Assembly: GCA_037389465.1 (NCBI GenBank)
Contig: JAZARR010000089.1
Location: 372,001-436,000, forward strand
Direction of reading: 5' to 3'
Source: Baylisascaris procyonis
Taxonomy: Eukaryota > Nematoda > Chromadorea > Rhabditida > Ascarididae
Length of the DNA: 64,000 nt
The notes beneath the pieces were generated by a model. The model saw only the letters and a program-made list of their open reading frames with translations, ran no database searches and had not been told where the DNA came from. Of the stretch, positions 29,173 through 43,100 are shown piece after piece; position 1 is the first letter of the stretch; the number at the start of each line of letters is the position of its first letter. Position numbers and translations under genes: made by a program.

Positions 29173-31095
29173 AAAATTTTATTTTGTGGTATTTTTTTAT
29201 TAATTTTTTTTTATTTCTTTAACTATTGAATTTAGGAGTTATTTATGCGAAGAATTTAATGGATTTTTTTTATTTTATTTTTTCGAAAGTGGAAAATTTT
29301 TCCAATGAAAATTCGAAGAAATAGTTTTGTTTTCTCTGTTTTATTTCAAATTTTTTTTTTATCGAAGATAGCTGTTTTCTTTCGTTTATGGATAGGTGAA
29401 TTTTTTTTTATTTTTAGTCACTTTTTTTGCATAATTTCATATATTCGCAATTATTGCACTGGTTGAAGAGAAAATTTGCTGAATTCAATATTTTTATTTT
29501 ATTTATATACCCGTCTTGGGAGTGAGTAAAAGGGAAATTAGGAGTGAGCATTGCCGAGCATCAACATCTCGAGGTGATATATTCAAAAAAAACTTGAAAA
29601 ATCCTATCTCATCCGGAAGGGAGGAGGGGGGTTTTATTGCTAACTCTTTAAAGGTACTCATCGTTTGTTAGGGTACTGTCAGATACATTGGAGGTATTCG
29701 TCCCATTTAGGTAGTTTAAGGTTTAAGGTACCCTAAGACGCTTTTTAAGCAAGCAAACTTTGATCAAATTTTACTAACGGAAATTTTTGAATTTGAAAAT
29801 AGAAGAGAACTTGAGGATTTTTTTTGAATCTTTGCAGCTCGATATTTGAAATACAAATATTACTTTGTAGTTATTTTGCTTGCTATTGAGAGATTATAGT
29901 ATTAACAAATTTATATATTAATATACTTTATTTACGTATAATAAATAATAAATTTTTAATGTAATATTATGAAAATAAAATATTTATAAAGATTAGTAAA
30001 TTTAAAATTTTATTGTGTTCTTTGATCGTTTTTTTTTTCAGAAGCGTGATGAACAGTGAAGTAATCTCTACTGCGAAAGAGTTTTTTTTTTAATTTAATT
30101 TGTAAGGATTGGATTGTTTTTGTTTTTATATCTGGATTAAAGTTTATATGGATTTCTATGAACGTTTTTTTTTCTCTCTCTTATTATTGATCTCTAAATA
30201 TAATGCCCATTTGCCATTACAATTCTATTCTCTTTGAATCTATACTTTGATCTCTTTGTATTTTTATTTATTTTTATTTGAAGAAATAACGGTGAATTTT
30301 TCTCTAGTCATATTCATTTAAGCTCCCTCATATTTTGCCAGTGTGCTTAATTGTACCACTTTTTTTTTCTATTGAAAAAAAAATTTTTTTTTTTGCATTA
30401 AAAAATTCGAAAATGAATATTATTATGAAAGTTTTTTTTTTTATTTTTTAATAACATTCGTTTTTTTTAAATCAATCAATTGCATGTAAGAAATGATGTG
30501 ATCAGAAGTATGATAAATTTTACGATATCATAAAATACACCAAAAATTTTTGAAATATTTTCTATCGGTTAGCGGAGATTTTTAGATTTTGAAAAATTTT
30601 TCCATAGGCAAATTTTTATTTCGTTATGGAAAGCAATAGGCTTAGCTAAAACCTTTAAAATTATTAAAATTATCTCTCTTAATATGCCAAAGTTTTCTTA
30701 TTGTTTATTTATGTGTATGTGTGTATGTGTGTTTATTTGTATTCGGCTTATTTATGTATTTTTTTTTAAACGTTAAATTTGTTTATTTTTTCAAAGAAAA
30801 AAAATATTTCTTCATGCATATTGATATGAATTCAATGTAATATGGCATCATTGTGTGTGCGTGTTTTTTTTTAAATTTATTTATTAAATTGTTCTTGTTA
30901 TTTCTCTCTTACTAATTAACATTCCAAACATTAACTCTTTATGAATATGATACTCGTCTTTTTCTTTTGTTTTTTTAAAATTTTTTTTTTGCTTTATCTC
31001 TATGATACGTTCCAATAATGTTAATTTTGTTTATTTGTACAGCGAAATTGCAATAAACATACATTTTCTTTTGAAAAAAAAATTTTTGCATATAC

Positions 31096-31191
<96 letters not shown>

Positions 31192-34100
31192 CATATATAT
31201 ATTTGAAATATATATTCGCTATTTTTATACATTAATTTCGAAGTTAGTGCGCAGAAGAGTCGAAAGGGTTTCCGTTTGGGTTTTTATCGTTAAGATCACC
31301 ATATCCTCATCGAATAAATTAACCCACATATTTTTTTTTTTAAATTAACCTGCACAGCGCTTAATCTATACACTAACAATTAATTGCATATTATAACACG
31401 GGATTATAACATGGAATGTGTTATGATTAGCAGTTTTATCCAAAAGAAATGTTCGAATTCTCTCAGAAATTTCATTGATTTTGTAGAATTTTTTTCAATG
31501 ATTCCGATAAGTAGCATATAGATTCATGTTCTATACGCATATGTTTTCAAATTGCTTTTAAATGGCGTAGAATCTATATTTAGGCATTTTTGCACTTAAA
31601 TAATTCAATAAAGTAAGCATTTTCAATAATAGCCTGGATTTATTACTGAATTTACTGATAGGGTTTGATTGTTAAACTTGAATAACCATCTTAAATTTTA
31701 TCAGCAAAAATATTTGATGTTTTGCTAGTGAGCGTTAGAGGTGAATATTCTCTCATATTCTTATTGCTATGGGTTCTCTTTTTTCTTACAGCAAGAGGCT
31801 ATATATTCAGCGAAACTGTATGTGTTTATTGAGGGAGAATTGAATGCGCTGTATTATAGAATGAACAGACTTTTAGGTGTTCAACTGCAATGACTTGAAA
31901 ACATTGTGAAAGAAATGCGACCATCACATTTCTAGGCGTCGTTGCGGGGCTGAAATAAAATTATGGTATTTAGCTCCAGTAAAAGGCTCCAAATAAACGG
32001 TGTTGACGGAGGGAGGAGACAAAGAGGGTGGTACTTGGTGGGGAGGAGATGGTGGAAGTGGGGGAGGGGGAGTGCTTGAGTGGAGGGGATGCTGAAATTT
32101 GAATATTTCATTCCAAGAAAGAGACATAAAAAGAGAATAAAAGCGTTGTTATACGTCTACAATGACCTATATCAAATGGTACATTAATTGCTAAGGGTTT
32201 TTTTATTTGCAAAAATGCTTTTTAGAATTTCAGAAATTCGGAGTTCATTAGGAGGAAGAGGGGAGGGGTGTTACAGAAATTTTTAAGCAGAGATATGAAC
32301 TTCAAAGATGAAGTGGATCTTCCCTATGCTTCACACCCTTCCCCTTCCCCCCCCCCCCCCCCTCCTCCATCTGCTTTAATTTTGCTATCAAATAGTATTT
32401 TTTTTCAGACCAAGTGGCGCAATTAGAAAAATCACAACAATTGCTAACGAGTGAATTAGAGCAACAGAAGATACTCGTGAAACAACTCGAAACCGATTTA
32501 TTTACGCTGCATAGTGCAATGCCAAGAAGTCGTGCTGATGTAACGCTTTATTTATTTATTTATTTATTCATTTGTTCATTTATTTATTAATTGTTAGAAT
32601 ACCTTTTATATATTAGAACGTAATGCTCTAAATTTTTTTATTTTTATTTTTTGATTTTTTTTCAAATGAATGTATTCTTAAATTTTTATGAATGTATAAT
32701 TTTTTAATATTTGGCAACTTTTTTGACTAGTTTTTTTTCGGTTAGTTTTTTTTCATATCAGTTTGAAGCTTAATGTAGATGGGGATCATTGAGAGAGCGC
32801 TTTTTATTTTCAAACTAGAATTTTTAAAGAATGATTTTTTCCGTGGAATTTTTCATTTTTTTCAATTTTTTCAATTTCATTTCTTATTCAGTAAGTTTTA
32901 CTTACTGTTAACTACTTACTATTTGAATTAGTTCGATTATTTAATCAGTTTTTTTTAGTAAATTTGATAGATTATAATAAATTCTTTTAGTTTTTATTAT
33001 GAAACTATTAATTTATTGTTTTATTTTTATAGCTACTATTAATATGTTCCAAAAAATATTCAACAAATTTTCTTACCATAAAAGAAGACCTTTTCCAATA
33101 CTATTTGCGAGCATTATATCCGATAGAAAACGAGCTAAAAAAAAACAATAATTGCATTATTTTTATGAGCTTACTTTTAGCTTTTTTCCTGAAAGTTTGT
33201 TCACAGTTTCTTCAGCTCGAACTCGATCTTTGTTCTCTTCAGCTCCACCCGAGGTTTTGTTAAGGGCGCTGATGCGGATGAGTTACTCGATGTAACACAA
33301 GAATGCTCAACAGTGGAGATGCTTGCACGCGAGTTGAATGTTATGGATCAAGAAGCAACGAAAAATATAAAAAGCAATCTTGGCAATAATATGCTCGCAA
33401 TAATGACTGCACAAAGGGATCGACTTCGTGCTCGAGTTGAAGAGCTCGAGCTCGAGTTGAGTGCACAAAAGCAGCAAAACGCTCTATTACAAAGTGAATT
33501 GGATAACGCTCATCAAGATAACGTACAAATGTATGGCAAAATCAAATTCCTTCAAAGCTACCAGAGTAAAAAAGTACAGCCGGTAATGTTTATTTTTATG
33601 CTCTTTTTATTGAATTTGTAACCTTTTATTCTTTTTTTCGCGCCTTATTTGCACATACATATGTATGTCACAGACGGGTGAACTTTGGTAAGGTTGTTGT
33701 TCTATGTCTGTGTGTATGTCGGTATGTCTGCACACATGTCTGCTAAATTGTCCTTACATCATTATGCCTTTTCAATGCTTTAATTCGGAGAATCTCAAAA
33801 ATTTTGATTCGACGGCTTATAATCAATTAACTGCTAAAAAGGCTATGCATAATTGAATCATATTCTCTAATTTATGATAAAGGTTTAATTGCATGATGTA
33901 TTTAGTGAATTTATAAAATCGAAATGAGATATCGTTAGTGCTGAAATGGTTTGATAGTGTTAGGAATCGGGAATGTTTGATGTGATGCAGGTATTTGATG
34001 AGATCTTTTTTTATAGCTGGATGGTCTGTGCATTTAGAACTTGAAAGGGAAAAGGAGATAAGGGAAGAAAGAGATGGAGGGTGGTAAAACCGATGATTTG

Positions 34101-37100
34101 ATGCCAGAGTGATGTGCAATCTTTTTTTTTTTTTGTCTCCAGGAGTCGATTAATTTGAATACGGCCGAAGCGGAAGTTCGTTATGAGAATGAATATGAAA
34201 AGCATATCGATCCATTCAGAAAGTTCAGTATTCAAGAAAGACAACGCAAATATGCACAATTACGACCACATGATAAAGCTATTCTTGGATTGGTATATTA
34301 ATATATATTTTTTGATCATCAAAAATTATATAGGAATAAAGGAAATATTTGAAAATATTTTTTTAAAGCTAAAGCATTGAATACTTAAAAAATTAAGGTC
34401 AAATTTTTTGATAAAATCACTAATTATAGTATATTATATTGTAGTTATTGATCAATGATCACTGGACTTCCGTAAGAAAGTACTAATCGGTCTATAAAAT
34501 TTATGAGAGAAAAAAGTTTATTGAGAGAAAAAAGTTTTCTAGACATCTTGATTATAAGTAGACTTTTATGTTTTATGGTGAAAAGGGTACTTTAATAAGA
34601 AAGGAGTGATTTTATGATAGGAAATAAGGGAGAGGAAAGAAGGTGGCGAAAGTTTCTTATTGGAATTTCGAATAGTTAATTTACATTTCTTAGTGAAATG
34701 AAATTCATTTATAGGGTCGTTGGATGATGGGAAATGCGCAATCAAGAGCAATATTTTTTTGCTATCTTCTCTTCCTTCATCTTCTTGTTTTTCTGGTTTG
34801 TTTTTCAGTTATGATTTATTTGTTAATCTCGAAATTTTTATGAAAATATTCATTCTCATTTAAATTTATCAATTTATTTATCAAAAAAATAGAAGTAAAA
34901 AATAAATTTATTAATATCTGAAAAAAAATTCTCTATTGCATTAATGATTTTCTCACTTAAAGTGAAATTTTTTCTTTCATTTTTTTTTGTCAGAAATTCG
35001 AAGGAAAAAATTCAAATTTCATCTGTTTTAAAATTTTTATAGTTGAAAGTATAAAATTCGAAACAAAATATTCTGTAGAAAATTTTCAACCAGCCAATAA
35101 TAATAAAAGAATCTACTTTTTCATGCATGTAAAATAGATTAACTAATTTTGTTTCTTTGTTTTCGAACAGGAGAGCGCATCATCTAATGCGTTTTTAGGT
35201 TCTTTATCGATATGCATATGTGGAGTCATCGGAGCATGACTTTCAAACAGATTGTGTGGCGAAGTTAGTTTTTTTCCTCACTTCTTTCTTTTTTTTTTCA
35301 CATTCATATTTTCAACGATAAGGTTTTGCAGTTAAAAAAAAATGGCAAGGGAGTATCCCATCTATCATGTTGCACTCGTCCCTTCCTTACGGATAGGGAT
35401 GGGGGAACAAATTCTTTGCGATATTCTCAGTGCTAATTCGTTTCGTTTTTTTAATAACGTTTCAAATCAATCAACAAATTATTTATAGTGATCGGGAATG
35501 AAGATTTTTTTGATGGTATGTAGTATATTCAGATTAACGCATTAACTAAAGAAAATTTTGTACAAAAACCTTAAAAAATTTGCAATATATATGTAATTAG
35601 TGCTTGAAAGAATCTTTCTTCTATGAGGCGTATGGGGGCGAAGGTGGAGGGGGGGAAAGAGGGCTAGGAAGAGAGAGAAGGTTGAAAACGGATATTGTTA
35701 GGCGATGTTATGTGTAGAAAAACCTTAAAAAATTTGCAATATATATGTAATTAGTGCCTGAAAGAATCTTTCTTCTATGAGGCGTATGGGGGCGAAGGTG
35801 GAGGGGGGGGGGAAGAGGGCTAGGAAGAGAGAGAAGGTTGAAAACGGATATTGTTAGGTGATCTTATGTGTAGAAAAACCTTAAAAAATTTGCAATATAT
35901 ATGTAATTAGTGCTTGAAAGAATCTTTCTTCTATGAGGCGTATGGGGGCGAAGGTGGAGGGGGGGAAAGAGGGCTAGGAAGAGAGAGAAGGTTGAAAACG
36001 GATATTGTTAGGCGATGTTATGTGTAGAAAAACCTTAAAAAATTTGCAATATATATGTAATTAGTGCTTGAAACAATCTTTCTTGTATGAGGCGTATGGG
36101 GGCGAAGGTGGAGGGGGGGGAAAGAGGGCTAGGAAGAGAGAGAAGGTTGAAAACGGATATTGTTAGGCGATGTTATGTGTAGAAAAACCTTAAAAAATTT
36201 GCAATATATATGTAATTAGTGCTTGAAAGAATCTTTCTTCTATGAGGCGTATGGGGGCGAAGGTGGAGGGGGGGGAAAGATGGCTAGGAAGAGAGAGAAG
36301 GTTGAAAACGGATATTGTTAGGTGATGTTATGTGTAGAAAAACCTTAAAAAATTTGCAATATATATGTAATTAGTGCTTGAAAGAATCTTTCTTCTATGA
36401 GGCGTATGGGGGCGAAGGTGGAGGGGGGGGGAAAGAGGGCTAGGAAGAGAGAGAAGGTTGAAAACGGATATTGTTAGGCGATGTTATGTGTAGAAAAACC
36501 TTAAAAAATTTGCAATATATATGTAATTAGTGCTTGAAACAATCTTTCTTGTATGAGGCGTATGGGGGCGAAGGTGGAGGGGGGGGGGAAAGAGGGCTAG
36601 GAAGAGAGAGAAGGTTGAAAACGGATATTGTTAGGCGATGTTATGTGTAGAAAAACCTTAAAAAATTTGCAATATATATGTAATTAGTGCTTGAAAGAAT
36701 CTTTCTTCTATGAGGCGTATGGGGGCGAAGGTGGAGGGGGGGGAAAGATGGCTAGGAAGAGAGAGAAGGTTGAAAACGGATATTGTTAGGTGATGTTATG
36801 TGTAGAAAAACCTTAAAAAATTTGCAATATATATGTAATTAGTGCTTGAAAGAATCTTTCTTCTATGAGGCGTATGGGGGCGAAGGTGGAGGGGGGGGGA
36901 AAGAGGGCTAGGAAGAGAGAGAAGGTTGAAAACGGATATTGTTAGGCGATGTTATGTGTAGAAAAACCTTAAAAAATTTGCAATATATATGTAATTAGTG
37001 CTTGAAAGAATCTTTCTTCTATGAGGCGTATGGGGGCGAAGGTGGAGGGGGGGGGAAGAGGGCTAGGAAGAGAGAGAAGGTTGAAAACGGATATTGTTAG

Positions 37101-40100
37101 GTGATCTTATGTGTAGAAAAACCTTAAAAAATTTGCAATATATATGTAATTAGTGCTTGAAAGAATCTTTCTTCTATGAGGCGTATGGGGGCGAAGGTGG
37201 AGGGGAGGGGGGGGAAAGAGGGCTAGGAAGAGAGAGAAGGTTGAAAACGGATATTGTTAGGCGATGTTATGTGTAGAAAAACCTTAAAAAATTTGCAATA
37301 TATATGTAATTAGTGCTTGAAACAATCTTTCTTGTATGAGGCGTATGGGGGCGAAGGTGGAGGGGGGGGGAAAGAGGGCTAGGAAGAGAGAGAAGGTTGA
37401 AAACGGATATTGTTAGGCGATGTTATGTGTAGAAAAACCTTAAAAAATTTGCAATATATATGTAATTAGTGCTTGAAAGAATCTTTCTTCTATGAGGCGT
37501 ATGGGGGCGAAGGTGGAGGGGGGGGGAAAGATGGCTAGGAAGAGAGAGAAGGTTGAAAACGGATATTGTTAGGTGATGTTATGTGTAGAAAAACCTTAAA
37601 AAATTTGCAATATATATGTAATTAGTGCTTGAAAGAATCTTTCTTCTATGAGGCGTATGGGGGCGAAGGTGGAGGGGGGGGAAAGAGGGCTAGGAAGAGA
37701 GAGAAGGTTGAAAACGGATATTGTTAGGCGATGTTATGTGTAGAAAAACCTTAAAAAATTTGCAATATATATGTAATTAGTGCTTGAAAGAATCTTTCTT
37801 CTATGAGGCGTATGGGGGCGAAGGTGGAGGGGGGGGGGAAAGAGGGCTAGGAAGAGAGAGAAGGTTGAAAACGGATATTGTTAGGCGATGTTATGTGTAG
37901 AAAAACCTTAAAAAATTTGCAATATATATGTAATTAGTGCTTGAAAGAATCTTTCTTCTATGAGGCGTATGGGGGCGAAGGTGGAGGGGGGGGAAAGAGG
38001 GCAAGGAAGAGAGAGAAGGTTGAAAACGGATATTGTTAGGCGATGTTATGTGTAGAAAAACCTTAAAAAATTTGCAATATATATGTAATTAGTGCTTGAA
38101 AGAATCTTTCTTCTATGAGGCGTATGGGGGCGAAGGTGGAGGGGGGGGAAAGAGGGCAAGGAAGAGAGAGAAGGTTGAAAACGGATATTGTTAGGCGATG
38201 TTATGTGTAGAAAAACCTTAAAAAATTTGCAATATATATGTAATTAGTGCTTGAAAGAATCTTTCTTCTATGAGGCGTATGGGGGCGAAGGTGGAGGGGG
38301 GGGGAAAGAGGGCTAGGAAGAGAGAGAAGGTTGAAAACGGATATTGTTAGGCGATGTTATGTGTAGAAAAACCTTAAAAAATTTGCAATATATATGTAAT
38401 TAGTGCCTGAAAGAATCTTTCTTCTATGAGGCGTATGGGGGCGAAGGTGGAGGGGGGGGAAAGAGGGCTAGGAAGAGAGAGAAGGTTGAAAACGGATATT
38501 GTTAGGTGATGTTATGTGTAGAAAAACCTTAAAAAATTTGCAATATATATGTAATTAGTGCTTGAAAGAATCTTTCTTCTATGAGGCGTATGGGGGCGAA
38601 GGTGGAGGGGGGGAAAGAGGGCTAGGAAGAGAGAGAAGGTTGAAAACGGATATTGTTAGGCGATGTTATGTGTAGAAAAACCTTAAAAAATTTGCAATAT
38701 ATATGTAATTAGTGCTTGAAAGAATCTTTCTTCTATGAGGCGTATGGGGGCGAAGGTGGAGGGGGGGAAAGAGGGCAAGGAAGAGAGAGAAGGTTGAAAA
38801 CGGATATTGTTAGGCGATGTTATGTGTAGAAAAACCTTAAAAAATTTGCAATATATATGTAATTAGTGCTTGAAAGAATCTTTCTTCTATGAGGCGTATG
38901 GGGGCGAAGGTGGAGGGGGGGAAGAGGGCAAGGAAGAGAGAGAAGGTTGAAAACGGATATTGTTAGGCGATGTTATGTGTAGAAAAACCTTAAAAAATTT
39001 GCAATATATATGTAATTAGTGCTTGAAAGAATCTTTCTTCTATGAGGCGTATGGGGGCGAAGGTGGAGGGGGGGGAAAGAGGGCCAGGAAGAGAGAGAAG
39101 GTTGAAAACGGATATTGTTAGGCGATGTTATGTGTAGAAAAACCTTAAAAAATTTGCAATATATATGTAATTAGTGCTTGCAAGAATCTTTCTTCTATGA
39201 GGCGTATGGGGGCGAAGGTGGAGGGGGGGGGAAAGAGGGCTAGGAAGAGAGAGAAGGTTGAAAACGGATATTGTTAGGCGATGTTATGTGTAGAAAAACC
39301 TTAAAAAATTTGCAATATATATGTAATTAGTGCTTGAAAGAATCTTTCTTCTATGAGGCGTATGGGGGCGAAGGTGGAGGGGGGGGAAAGAGGGCTAGGA
39401 AGAGAGAGAAGGTTGAAAACGGATATTGTTAGGCGATGTTATGTGTAGAAAAACCTTAAAAAATTTGCAATATATATGTAATTAGTGCTTGAAAGAATCT
39501 TTCTTGTATGAGGCGTATGGGGGCGAAGGTGGAGGGGGGGGAAAGGGGGCTAGGAAGAGAGAGAAGGTTGAAAACGGATATTGTTAGGCGATGTTATGTG
39601 TAGAAAAACCTTAAAAAATTTGCAATATATATGTAATTAGTGCTTGAAAGAATCTTTCTTCTATGAGGCGTATGGGGGCGAAGGTGGAGGGGGGGGGGGA
39701 AGAGGGCTAGGAAGAGAGAGAAGGTTGAAAACGGATATTGTTAGGCGATGTTATGTGTAGAAAAACCTTAAAAAATTTGCAATATATATGTAATTAGTGC
39801 TTGAAAGAATCTTTCTTCTATGAGGCGTATGGGGGCGAAGGTGGAGGGGGGGAAAGAGGGCTAGGAAGAGAGAGAAGGTTGAAAACGGATATTGTTAGGC
39901 GATGTTATGTGTAGAAAAACCTTAAAAAATTTGCAATATATATGTAATTAGTGCTTGAAAGAATCTTTCTTGTATGAGGCGTATGGGGGCGAAGGTGGAG
40001 GGGGGGGGAAAGAGGGCTAGGAAGAGAGAGAAGGTTGAAAACGGATATTGTTAGGCGATGTTATGTGTAGAAAAACCTTAAAAAATTTGCAATATATATG

Positions 40101-43100
40101 TAATTAGTGCTTGAAAGAATCTTTCTTCTATGAGGCGTATGGGGGCGAAGGTGGAGGGGGGGGAAGAGGGCTAGGAAGAGAGAGAAGGTTGAAAACGGAT
40201 ATTGTTAGGTGATCTTATGTGTAGAAAAACCTTAAAAAATTTGCAATGTATATGTAATTAGTGCTTGAAAGAATCTTTCTTCTATGAGGCGTATGGGGGC
40301 GAAGGTGGAGGGGGGGAAAGAGGGCTAGGAAGAGAGAGAAGGTTGAAAACGGATATTGTTAGGCGATGTTATGTGTAGAAAAACCTTAAAAAATTTGTAA
40401 TATATATGTAATTAGTGCTTGAAAGAATCTTTCTTGTATGAGGCGTATGGGGGCGAAGGTGGAGGGGGGGGGAAAGAGGGCTAGGAAGAGAGAGAAGGTT
40501 GAAAACGGATATTGTTAGGCGATGTTATGTGTAGAAAAACCTTAAAAAATTTGCAATATATATGTAATTAGTGCTTGAAAGAATCTTTCTTCTATGAGGC
40601 GTATGGGGGCGAAGGTGGAGGGGGGGGGGGGAAAGAGGGCTAGGAAGAGAGAGAAGGTTGAAAACGGATATTGTTAGGTGATGTTATGTGCAGAAAAACC
40701 TTAAAAAATTTGCAATATATATGTAATTAGTGCTTGAAAGAATCTTTCTTCTATGAGGCGTATGGGGGCGAAGGTGGAGGGGGGGGGGAGGGCAAGGAAG
40801 AGAGAGAAGGTTGAAAACGGATATTGTTAGGCGATGTTATGTGTAGAAAAACCTTAAAAAATTTGCAATATATGTGTAATTAGTGCTTGAAAGAATCTTT
40901 CTTCTATGAGGCGTATGGGGGCGAAGGTGGAGGGGGGGAAAGAGGGCTAGGAAGAGAGAGAAGGTTGAAAACGGATATTGTTAGGCGATGTTATGTGTAG
41001 AAAAACCTTAAAAAATTTGCAATATATATGTAATTAGTGCTTGAAAGAATCTTTCTTCTATGAGGCGTATGGGGGCGAAGGTGGAGGGGGGGGAAGAGGG
41101 CTAGGAAGAGAGAGAAGGTTGAAAACGGATATTGTTAGGTGATGTTATGTGTAGAAAAACCTTAAAAAATTTGCAATATATATGTAATTAGTGCTTGAAA
41201 GAATCTTTCTTCTATGAGGCGTATGGGGGCGAAGGTGGAGGGGGGGGAAGAGGGCTAGGAAGAGAGAGAAGGTTGAAAACGGATATTGTTAGGCGATGTT
41301 ATGTGTAGAAAAACCTTAAAAAATTTGCAATATATATGTAATTAGTGCTTGAAAGAATCTTTCTTCTATGAGGCGTATGGGGGCGAAGGTGGAGGGGGGG
41401 GAAAGAGGGCAAGGAAGAGAGAGAAGGTTGAAAACGGATATTGTTAGGCGATGTTATGTGTAGAAAAACCTTAAAAAATTTGCAATATATATGTAATTAG
41501 TGCTTGCAAGAATCTTTCTTCTATGAGGCGTATGGGGCGAAGGTGGAGGGGGGGGAAGAGGGCTAGGAAGAGAGAGAAGGTTGAAAACGGATATTGTTAG
41601 GCGATGTTATGTGTAGAAAAACCTTAAAAAATTTGCAATATATATGTAATTAGTGCTTGCAAGAACCTTTCTTCTATGAGGCGTATGGGGGCGAAGGTGG
41701 AGGGGGGGGGGGGAAAGAGGGCTAGGAAGAGAGAGAAGGTTGAAAACGGATATTGTTAGGCGATGTTATGTGTAGAAAAACCTTAAAAAATTTGCAATAT
41801 ATATGTAATTAGTGCTTGAAAGAATCTTTCTTCTATGAGGCGTATGGGGGCGAAGGGGGGGGGGGGAAAGAGGGCTAGGAAGAGAGAGAAGGTTGAAAAC
41901 GGATATTGTTAGGCGATGTTATGTGTGGAAAAACCTTAAAAAATTTGCAATATATATGTAATTAGTGCTTGCAAGAATCTTTCTTCTATGAGGCGTATGG
42001 GGGCGAAGGTGGAGGGGGGGGAAAGAGGGCTAGGAAGAGAGAGAAGGTTGAAAACGGATATTGTTAGGCGATGTTATGTGTAGAAAAACCTTAAAAAATT
42101 TGCAATATATATGTAATTAGTGCTTGAAAGAATCTTTCTTCTATGAGGCGTATGGGGGCGAAGGTGGAGGGGGGGGAAAGAGGGCTAGGAAGAGAGAGAA
42201 GGTTGAAAACGGATATTGTTAGGCGATGTTATGTGTAGAAAAACCTTAAAAAATTTGCAATATATATGTAATTAGTGCTTGCAAGAATCTTTCTTCTATG
42301 AGGCGTATGGGGGCGAAGGTGGAGGGGGGGGGAAAGAGGGCTAGGAAGAGAGAGAAGGTTGAAAACGGATATTGTTAGGCGATGTTATGTGTAGAAAAAC
42401 CTTAAAAAATTTGCAATATATATGTAATTAGTGCTTGAAAGAATCTTTCTTCTATGAGGCGTATGGGGGCGAAGGTGGAGGGGGGGAAGAGGGCTAGGAA
42501 GAGAGAGAAGGTTGAAAACGGATATTGTTAGGTGATGTTATGTGTAGAAAAACCTTAAAAAATTTGCAATATATATGTAATTAGTGCTTGAAAGAATCTT
42601 TCTTCTATGAGGCGTATGGGGGCGAAGGTGGAGGGGGGGGGGGGAAGAGGGCTAGGAAAAGAGAGAAGGTTGAAAACGGATATTGTTAGGTGATGTTATG
42701 TGTAGAAAAACCTTAAAAAATTTGCAATATATATGTAATTAGTGCTTGAAAGAATCTTTCTTCTATGAGGCGTATGGGGGCGAAGGTGGAGGGGGGAAAG
42801 AGGGCTAGGAAGAGAGAGAAGGTTGAAAACGGATATTGTTAGGCGATGTTATGTGTAGAAAAACCTTAAAAAATTTGCAATATATATGTAATTAGTGCTT
42901 GAAAGAATCTTTCTTCTATGAGGCGTATGGGGGCGAAGGTGGAGGGGGGGAAAGAGGGCTAGGAAGAGAGAGAAGGTTGAAAACGGATATTGTTAGGCGA
43001 TGTTATGTGTAGAAAAACCTTAAAAAATTTGCAATATATATGTAATTAGTGCTTGAAAGAATCTTTCTTCTATGAGGCGTATGGGGGCGAAGGTGGAGGG

